Positions 33,401 through 39,698 of a DNA stretch of 39,698 nucleotides are shown here, in pieces (position 1 is the stretch's first letter; every line of letters starts with the position of its first letter). Source of the stretch: Ectocarpus siliculosus. Lineage: Eukaryota > Sar > Phaeophyceae > Ectocarpales > Ectocarpaceae. The stretch covers positions 876,991-916,688 of the forward strand of contig FN649749.1 in the NCBI GenBank assembly GCA_000310025.1. Direction: 5' to 3'. The notes below the pieces were generated by a model. The model saw only the letters and a list, made by a program, of their open reading frames with translations, was not told where the DNA came from and did not search any database. The position numbers and the translations under genes are program-made.

Positions 33401-36400
33401 CCTGAACCAACACGCCTCCTTTCATGTCTGTCTGTAACGTCCATACGTCAATCGGAGAATCCCTCCGACTGGACGCACCCACGTCATTGTCATCAGCGTT
33501 TACGATCCACACTGAGGTTGTCACCAGTCCTTGTTTCGCCGACGTCTTTTCGACTGGAACGGCCTCACGTAACCTGCATACTATCGGTTATACTCTCAAG
33601 CGAGGTAACACAGTGGCCGGATACCATAACACTGCCTTCAACCGTCTATTATTATAGTCGACATTTTTCTATGCCACATCTCTCGACGTCGAAACAATCC
33701 GCCCGACGCCGCAACGGACCCACCGTAATAATGGAATGCCCTTGTTGCGAAGGACTTGTAATCGTTGGCAACGTGCGAGGATTTGAGGAAACTACAATAG
33801 GCCAATTCCTGCGCCGCAGGAGGGACTTCACAAGTAATTGCAGAGGCGTGCGCGACATCGGCTGCCTGTGTACAGCGTTTTGGAGGAGCTTGTGGCCGAT
33901 TAGGGATTGGACTTGACCTAGTTTCCTCAAATCCTCGCACGTTGCCGACGATAACAAGTCCTTCGCAACAAGGGCATTCCCTTGTTACGGTGGGTCCGTT
34001 GCGGCGTCGGGCGGATTGTTTTGACGTCGAGAGATGTGGCATAGAAAGTTGTCGACTACAGTAGACGGTTGAAGGCAGTATTATCGTATCCAGCCACTCA
34101 CTGTGTTGACTCGTTTGAAATGGGCAAGAGTAGAACCGGTAGTATGCAGGTTACGTGGGTCGTGACAAGGGCGGAGCCCGAAAGGGAAGTGCTTTTTGCC
34201 AGCCTAGAGAGGGCCCAGTTTTGATTGAAACTGGGAACTCAATATTTGCCAAGTATCCAGTCGGCTTTTCTTCCTTGCACTCACCGTTAAGACTTCAACG
34301 CATCCCCTACCCATCCCCTTCGACTTCCTGTGGTTTTCTCGTGAACGGGTATATACTTTCTATACAACAGCCAAGTGCTTTTCGTGCGCTCGTCCCTCCT
34401 CTCTCCCTCGACGTTTCCCGGTTCTTATGTACGCGAAACAGAGAACGCCAGATAGAGTATTTCTTATCATGTTCCGTCATGCTTGGCGGGAGGACACAGT
34501 AGACGGTATGCATGTGGATGCCGTATCCTTATTAGCACTTTGTTGCCTTGCATGCGAAGGCAAGCACCGCAGGAGGGGTGGGTAGGGGGAGGAACCCTTC
34601 TGTGTGACCCCCGATTAGAGCTCCTGACCCGGCAGAAATGGACCACCTACGCAGGATTTTAACAGCATCTAGAAAAATAATAGGGAGGGGGCACGCAGAC
34701 CCTATCCCTATCCCTATCCCTAACCCTAACCCTAACGCATGGGTTGAATACTGTATCCCATATGTTTGCTTAGTCAATTTTGCTGCGCAGACTACTGGGA
34801 TGGCAGAAATGCTGTGATCGCTGATACAAAGTGATGAAAAAAGAGAAAAGAAAGTGCGATGGAGTGACTCTGTCTTTTTCTTTTTCGCGCCTGCTGCTCG
34901 AGCTTGTGACTGAGATGAAGACCCTACCCCATGCTCGCGCTCTTTATAAGTGAGCCGTGTGGGCGTGTTCAAGGCAGCAGGGCGCTCTCCTGCACAATGC
35001 CAAACTGGGTCATGTCGGCAATATCGCAGCTCCCTCGCCCGCTTTGGCACCCCGTTTTTTTTTGTTTTTTACCACCCGATCGGTTGCCGCCGGCCCCTCC
35101 GCCACCGGGGGCCTATCAACGGCAGCAGAGTGCTTTTGTTTATTTTACTCAGAAGTCAAAGCGCACCCACGTCAACACCTGGGATATTTGAACTACGGGG
35201 CTGCGATTGAAAGCGATCCTGGTTTGATTTGTCCAACCGACGTTTCCTTCTCTTGTGTGTGTGTGTTTTTTTTTTTCAGAGCGAGGGCTGCGTGAGGTAC
35301 GCCTCCTGCGGGCACGCTGGAAACCCGCCCGTGTTCTGCGGCGCGCACAAAACCATCGGCATGGTCAACCTAATCGGACGCCGCTGCGCTGTTGATTCGT
35401 GCGAGGTATGTACATACCCATACGGTACCATGATGTTGATATCTTCTCTCGGGTGTTGCTCTTTTTGTTGTGGTTCGTAGTAGATAATTATCGGGCCGTT
35501 GTGTGCCGGCGAACAGCACGAACGGCGTAGATGACAGCGCCGACGCGTAGTGTACCGCTCTCGCTCTCTGTGTGGTGAAGCGTAATGCCTTCGGTTCGGG
35601 GGTGGGTGCTCGCCGAGACTCTTCCCTCTCTCCCCGATATACACCGGAAAGCTGGCCGCAAGAGAGATATTCGAAACCTCCGTTTTTTTTTTGTTTCGCT
35701 GCTGCTGGCTGTCCTGAACCCCTTCATAGTATTTTCCCAGCGGTTGAGACCCCGCCTGGCGCTTCAAAAGGGAAAGGTGTCGACTGACCCCCAGATTAGA
35801 CGGGACGGATAAAAATGTCGTTTAACGACAAAAATATGAGACGGCAAAACACAACATTTCCTTGACAACAAATAGTGTCCCCCCCCACCCGATTTTTTTG
35901 GGTCGTTAGACGCAAGAACAAAATACATCGATAAGAACTAATGAATATTCCCTCCCCATCTTTTTTTATTGTCGTTAGACGTACGCGAGCTACGGCGTCA
36001 CCGGAGAGAAGGCGAGATACTGCGCAAAGCACAAGGGCAACAACATGGTGAACCTCACCGTGAAGCACTGCGAGTTCTCCGGCTGCGTAACCCAGCCCAG
36101 CTTCAACTACGCGGGTCAGAGGAAGGCCAGGTAACGGCACGAGTGTGGGTGCCGTTCATTTGATCGGCATCGACCGCGGTAGCCGGCGATTGGTTGATGA
36201 GCAGGCGTCGGCCTTGTAGAAGCGGGGCGACAGCGGTTCGGGCGAACACGTGTCGTAGAAAGGAGACGTTTGTGTGCACGGCTGCATTACCTTGGTTAGT
36301 GTCAGAGGCGCTGTTCGGCTGGCCAATGAGAGGACGTGAGTCACACAGCGGGACATGCGACGTGAACACGCTTACTTGTGAGGGGGGGGGGGGGGTTGAA

Positions 36401-39400
36401 CAGCAGGGTCCAGTCTCCAGATTTAGATTCAGAGTGTTTGCAAAAGGAAAACAATAAACGCCGTTACGCAACAGCCTTGTGTTTTGCGTTTGTCGTGGAA
36501 AAGTGTTCCACTTCGAGTATTTCAGTAGCCATGATATTTTACTCGTGTCATGAGCGCGTAGGCGTGTTGCCTTCCCGACCCTGTTGTACTTCGAGCCTAG
36601 CATGGGTCGTGTTTCTTCATGGGTATCTTGCGTGCGCCCTCGCCAAAAGGAACCTGTATTATCGCGCGCTGTGTATGCCCCCCCCCCCCCCGCCCCCTCT
36701 ACCCGTCTCTCCAAACCCGTGTTTTCCTTACCCCCATTAATGGCCACCCCTTTTCCCTTCCTTTCCACCGCAATATCCACAAACCCACTAAATTCCCGCC
36801 AGGTTCTGCGCGAGGCATCGCCTGGAGCACATGGTGGACGTGCTCGACCGCCACTGCGCTCAGCACGGGTGCGACCGCCAGCCCATCTACGGCCAGGCCG
36901 GGGAGAAGGAGGGCCGCCCGATGTGGTGCCCAGACCACCGCCCGCCGGGAAGCTTCGACGTCAAGACCTCCCGCTGCCAGGAGCCCTCATGCCTCAAGCA
37001 CCCCAGGCACGACACTCGGCTCGACAAGAGCCTATCGGCAGAATATTTTGGCGAGAGAGCGACGGTTGCGAGGGCAACAAACAGTATTGCAGTCTCAACG
37101 TAGCAACAGGTATTCTTATGTCAACCAGTGTCCCCGCCCCCCCCCCCTCCCTCGGAAAACGCCTTTTTGCAGCTACGGTTATGACAGGGACCGCATCCGC
37201 AGGCGTTGCCGGCTCCACAAGCTGGACGACATGGTGGACGTCAAGAGCCCTCGCTGCGAGATGGCCGGCTGCCGGAAGCAACCCTGCTGCGGCTTCCCGG
37301 GACTTAAGCCGCGCTTCTGCTCGGAGCACAAGCAAGACGGCATGCTCAACCTCAAGGTACCGTACACACGTTGCATGAATACCACCCCCGATTTTCAAAG
37401 CGCGAATGCTCCGCGACGGAGAGGATTTAAAAATCAAACTACGTTTTCGGAAAACTCTCGACGAGGTGTTCCAATGTCACCATGTTCGGCGCCGTCGCTG
37501 TTTGTAATCGGTCTTGTAAACAAGGGTCCCGGGGGTGTGATATCTTTTACAACCTCAAGGTATCTGGCTAGGCGGTCGGGGTCCGCCGCACCTTGTAGTG
37601 GACTCTATACGTTTTGGTACACTCCTCACCTTTTCTTGTGTAATTCCATGCCCCCCCCCCGACAGAGTCAAGCTGCCTGCTTGATTTCGATTCCCCCGTT
37701 GCTACATGTGCAAACGCACACGGAACGGCGTTCATACCTCATCTATTTCCACCTCCCCACCCCCCCCCAACGACTCGCCGCATACCTCACGGCGCTTCGC
37801 GCTTGGTGATGTGAGAGCTTGGTCCGGTCAGAACCCGGCGTGCTCCGTCCCGGCTTTGTAGGGATGCGACGTCAATGGGCTAACCAATACGGCATACACG
37901 ACTATGAGTACACCCCCCCCACCACCCCCAACGCACGCATGCCCTACCGCCGTCCCCTCCGCGTGGAAAACTCCACAACACCAGACTCGCGCCTTTAGGT
38001 GCAAGTACAGGGGCGTCGCGGGGCTCGGCATCGCGGACGACCCGATGATGCCTCTTCCCGCGGGCAAGACCCAGCCGTGCAACCGGGCGTGCCGTTACGC
38101 CTACCCGGGGGAGGAGGCGGTGTACTGCCAGAAGCACAAGCTTAACGGCATGGTGGACGTCATCAACCCTTCCTGCAAGGTGTGTGCGTGTGTGTGTGTC
38201 GCTCAGGCTGCTGTCCTTTCTCTTTCTGCTCTGCTGCTTTGGTTGTGTTTGTCGCGTGGGGAGGGGTAACGACTGGGGTTTGTCAGTAGCGGTCTTTCGA
38301 GGGTGGGGTTTGCTAGCCTCGCGTTGGTGCCAGTTAGGGCGTTCGTGCGGCTAACTATGTGTGAGCCCTTTTCTTTCATCCCTTCCCTTTCCTCACTCTC
38401 ACTCTCACTCACTACCTGTCTCATTTCTCTGTCTCCCACTCTCTGTCCCTCCCACCCTCTTTCTCTCTATCGTCCCTCTCTCTCTTTATCTTCCCTCTCT
38501 CTCTCTGTCTTCCCTCTCTCTAAGATGCAAGAATGTCCGGAAGTGCCTACCCACGGCTACGACGGCGAAGCCGCGACTTTCTGCCAGGCGCACATGGCTG
38601 TGGGGATGAAGGTGAGCTTGCTTCAAACCTCATGGCTCGCGGACTCAAAACGTTTTTGTTATGAACATGCGTTCTCAGGTAAACTCCACCCGCTTGTCCC
38701 CTGAGCATACCAACAATCATCAACGCGCGGTCGTCTCCCGATACACTACCTGCAGTGTTGGTCCCTCAGTATCTCGTGTCGGTGTGTGCCCGCCCACAAC
38801 ACCGGCTCTATACGGGGTGAGTGGCACTAGTAACAACACAGACCGACGCCGTACCTCGGCAGTTTAACAACACGGCCTCTACGGCACGACTTTTTGGTTG
38901 TTCGGTGATTTCCGTCTATACCCGCCGAAAACACTGGCATGACAGTACCGGGTACCGGCACTATAAGGGACTACAACGACTGTTTGTGTACTACGTGCTG
39001 CTGCTGCTTGTGCTGCTGTTATTTGCGTGTAGAAGAAGATGCAGCAGACGTACTTGTCAACCGGGACTACCGTTGTTTGAATCAACTCTAAGCGCCCCCT
39101 CTCCCACCCCCTCGCGATCGTAGTCTGCGCGTCGCCCCCGCCCCCTCCTTCCCGAGTGTTGTCAGTTCAATCAGCCATCTCGCCGAGTCTTTGGTCACAA
39201 AAAAAATCAAACATAAACCCCTCCTGCTCGTTCTTCAAGACGGGTTATAGCTCAGCCTCACGCCGCGCTACTCTTGGTTCTTCCTCTTTGTGTTTTACAG
39301 CCAATCGCGGCGCAAAAGCCGACGGGGTTACATTGGAGCGCCGAGCTGCGGCGGCAGGCCACCGCCAACGCCCGCGAGCGCAATAAGATGGAGGCGGAGA

Positions 39401-39441
39401 TGGAGGCTGGGTCTGCTCGGTGCACCCCGCTTCCGCCCAAG
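30475..39441 (+). CDS. EsV-1-7 repeat protein, ten repeats, 3' end outside window
   Basis: Nine exons: 30475-30599, 30951-31068, 35280-35405, 35979-36130, 36803-37006, 37173-37356, 37985-38179, 38525-38611, 39301-39441; phases agree throughout, 444 codons so far. Exon 9 ends in an AAG|GTAAGA donor, so the gene continues. The EsV-1-7 repeat is C-x4-C-x16-C-x2-H-x12, probably metal-binding; the Ectocarpus regulator IMMEDIATE UPRIGHT has several. Here repeats follow each other directly, for example CGEPECKKQPYYAEPGQKKP, CEVPNCEIRPHYGYDGEAPR, CEFSGCVTQPSFNYAGQ, CEMAGCRKQPCCGFPG, with Cys-x2-His (CFLH, CAQH, CGAH, CAKH, CARH, CPDH, CRLH, CSEH, CQKH, CQAH). Repeat 9 has a long insertion between its first two Cys. 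The tenth is followed by a charged helix-like segment (ELRRQATANARERNKMEAEM). ATG 30475 is the first Met after an in-frame TAA at 30409. Intron 2 is 4.2 kb and full of repeats; intron 5 is GC-AG. The start of exon 7 (37985) is chosen by phase. Exact cellular role unknown. Confidence 0.93.
31664..31869. mobile_element. MITE-like element with 25-bp terminal inverted repeats
   Basis: The left end (31664-31690) contains cacaagataacacacccc followed by ctggacc. The right end (31837-31862) contains ggtccagggggtgtgttatc followed by ttgtg; the two are perfect reverse complements over about 25 bp. A second inner pair is atcgattttt near each end. No coding capacity. It sits in intron 2 of the EsV-1-7 gene. 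A related right end is at 37530-37556. Confidence 0.85.
31870..33310. other. A+T-rich island in intron 2 of the EsV-1-7 gene
   Basis: Base composition shifts visibly to A+T-rich compared with flanking DNA. Short motifs recur (catgtc, cttgtc, cacatgtca, catcaaaa), with several in inverted orientation around 32580-32660. The most protein-like frame is on the minus strand at 31905-32126 (TKLITFNNAWYAHSTFNEAI; DFRCGGSKALEFWDSIAALY), 73 codons, unidentified. The shift suggests inserted foreign or transposon DNA, but no terminal repeats bounding the whole island were seen. Confidence 0.5.
33566..34157. repeat. Large inverted repeat, arms about 230 bp, spacer about 124 bp
   Basis: The left arm (33566-33794) and right arm (33919-34157) are reverse complements with scattered differences. 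The best-conserved parts are the block atgccacatctctcgacgtc and the block cgcccgacgccgcaacggac. Both arms keep one frame open, reading inward on each side, with MPHLSTSKQSARRRNGPT, then a CPCCEGLVIVGN motif and VRGFEET. It lies in intron 2 of the EsV-1-7 gene and could form a long hairpin in the pre-mRNA. Confidence 0.9.
34545..34640 (+). mobile_element. SINE-like dispersed repeat, plus copy in EsV-1-7 intron 2
   Basis: Contains gcgaaggcaagcaccgcagg, aggggtgggtagggggagg, aacccttctgtgtgaccc and cgattagagctcctgacc, then cggcagaaa. Same order as the bodies at 17948-18045 and 6783-6862. Confidence 0.75.
34672..34738 (-). repeat. Telomere-like block family, copy 3 (most telomeric units)
   Basis: On the plus strand: taatagggagggggcacgca, gaccctatccctatccctat, then three ccctaa units. 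Reverse complement of the order seen at 11602-11662 and 21420-21484. It immediately follows the SINE-like copy in intron 2 of the EsV-1-7 gene. Confidence 0.88.
37383..37562. mobile_element. Diverged MITE-like element in EsV-1-7 intron 6
   Basis: Starts with gattttcaaagcgcgaatgc, contains aaaactctcgacgagg and ends with gggtcccgggggtgtgatat. The right end resembles the terminal repeat of 31664-31869; the left and interior resemble 2809-2990 (tttcaaagctcgat, ctcgac). The left terminal repeat is degraded. Confidence 0.55.
37771..37915 (+). repeat. Dispersed repeat family A, truncated copy
   Basis: Matches the 3' third of 3845-4230: cgcatacctcacggcgcttc, gcgcttggtgatgtgagagc, ctccgtcccggctttgtagg and gactatgagtacacc followed by a C run. 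It lies in intron 6 of the EsV-1-7 gene, about 70 nt before the exon 7 acceptor. Confidence 0.85.
38388..38521. repeat. CT-rich microsatellite before exon 8 of the EsV-1-7 gene
   Basis: Imperfect (CT)n, with ctcactctcactctcact and later tctctctctctgtctt units, ending directly at the acceptor ctaag (38520-38524). It provides an unusually long polypyrimidine tract. Confidence 0.88.
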
Positions 39442-39668
39442 GTAAGACGGGGGTGCCGCTTTCTCCGGCGGTGTTGCCCACTCCATAACAAAACTGTAGT
39501 GATGTAAATCACCTGCGCAGCAGCGTAGTTCCCTTGGCGCCATGTTTGAGTTCTTCTCTCAGACTCATGATGACGCCAGCTGTGTTGTATTCTTTGCTTT
39601 AGTTGGTCTGTCGAGCCGCGAAGACCCAGCAGCGTAGTCGCTTTGCTCATAATGTTTCTGAGTGCTGC

Positions 39669-39698
39669 TCCCCCCCCCCCCCCCCCCCTCCCCCCCCC
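39669..39698. repeat. Poly-C run at the right window edge
   Basis: About 18 C, one T, then 8 C to the last base. Probable contig end. It truncates the EsV-1-7 gene after exon 9. Confidence 0.9.

Noticed and set aside
33424-33657. 77-codon plus-strand frame at the left edge of the large inverted repeat
   Set aside because: It runs into the repeat arm, where the conserved frame is a different one, and matches no recognised family. Left as part of the repeat region.
34700-34738. True chromosome end
   Set aside because: Only three ttaggg units, inside an intron, with normal gene sequence on both sides and the same partner block at two other internal sites.
39301-39441. bHLH basic region suggested by ANARERNKM in the last EsV-1-7 exon
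   Set aside because: The short match lacks the helix-loop-helix that must follow; after it come acidic residues and Pro. Treated as a charged helix only.

Overview
The window is nuclear DNA of an intron-rich eukaryote, most likely a brown alga close to Ectocarpus. Three things point there: a many-exon gene made of EsV-1-7 cysteine/histidine repeats (a family greatly expanded in brown algae and named after a gene of the brown-algal virus EsV-1), small exons separated by long introns, and abundant CAG/CTG, GTT and poly-C simple repeats. Both ends of the window and one internal run of 65 N abut poly-C tracts, so the sequence looks like an assembly scaffold broken at homopolymers. Gene models below were built by reading splice sites and checking reading-frame phase by hand; no transcript evidence was available.

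Layout from left to right. (1) 180-404 (+): last exon of a gene that begins outside the window, with a short amphipathic Gln/Leu-rich helix. (2) 413-1640: two tandem satellites. (3) 3093-7115 (-): a PCO/ADO-type thiol (N-terminal cysteine) dioxygenase in five recognised exons, first exon missing. (4) 7116-10458: repeats and simple sequence, no supported gene. (5) 10459-13498 (+): complete four-exon EMC6, a subunit of the ER membrane protein complex; the N gap lies in its third intron. (6) 14123-15780 (-): hypothetical Ser-rich protein ending in a coiled coil. (7) 16778-25022 (+): UBAC2-like rhomboid pseudoprotease with a C-terminal UBA domain, eight exons, the first only 16 nt. (8) 26064-26880 (-): broken transposase-like remnant. 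(9) 25023-30474: otherwise no convincing gene, two weak candidates. (10) 30475 to the right end (+): EsV-1-7 repeat gene, nine exons, at least 444 codons and ten repeats, not finished at the window edge.

The recognised genes alternate strand one after another, an arrangement reported for Ectocarpus. EMC6 and the UBAC2-like protein both act in ER membrane protein biogenesis or quality control, but there is no evidence that their adjacency matters. The thiol dioxygenase is a candidate oxygen sensor and the EsV-1-7 protein a candidate developmental regulator; these roles come from related families, not from this sequence.

The introns and spacers carry several small dispersed repeat families, each seen at two or more places in the window: a tRNA-promoter-bearing SINE-like element, hairpin/MITE-like elements, a family with telomere-like TTAGGG units next to a conserved C-rich block, a roughly 390-bp repeat, and an 80-bp inverted pair around EMC6. 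Two introns use GC-AG instead of GT-AG borders.
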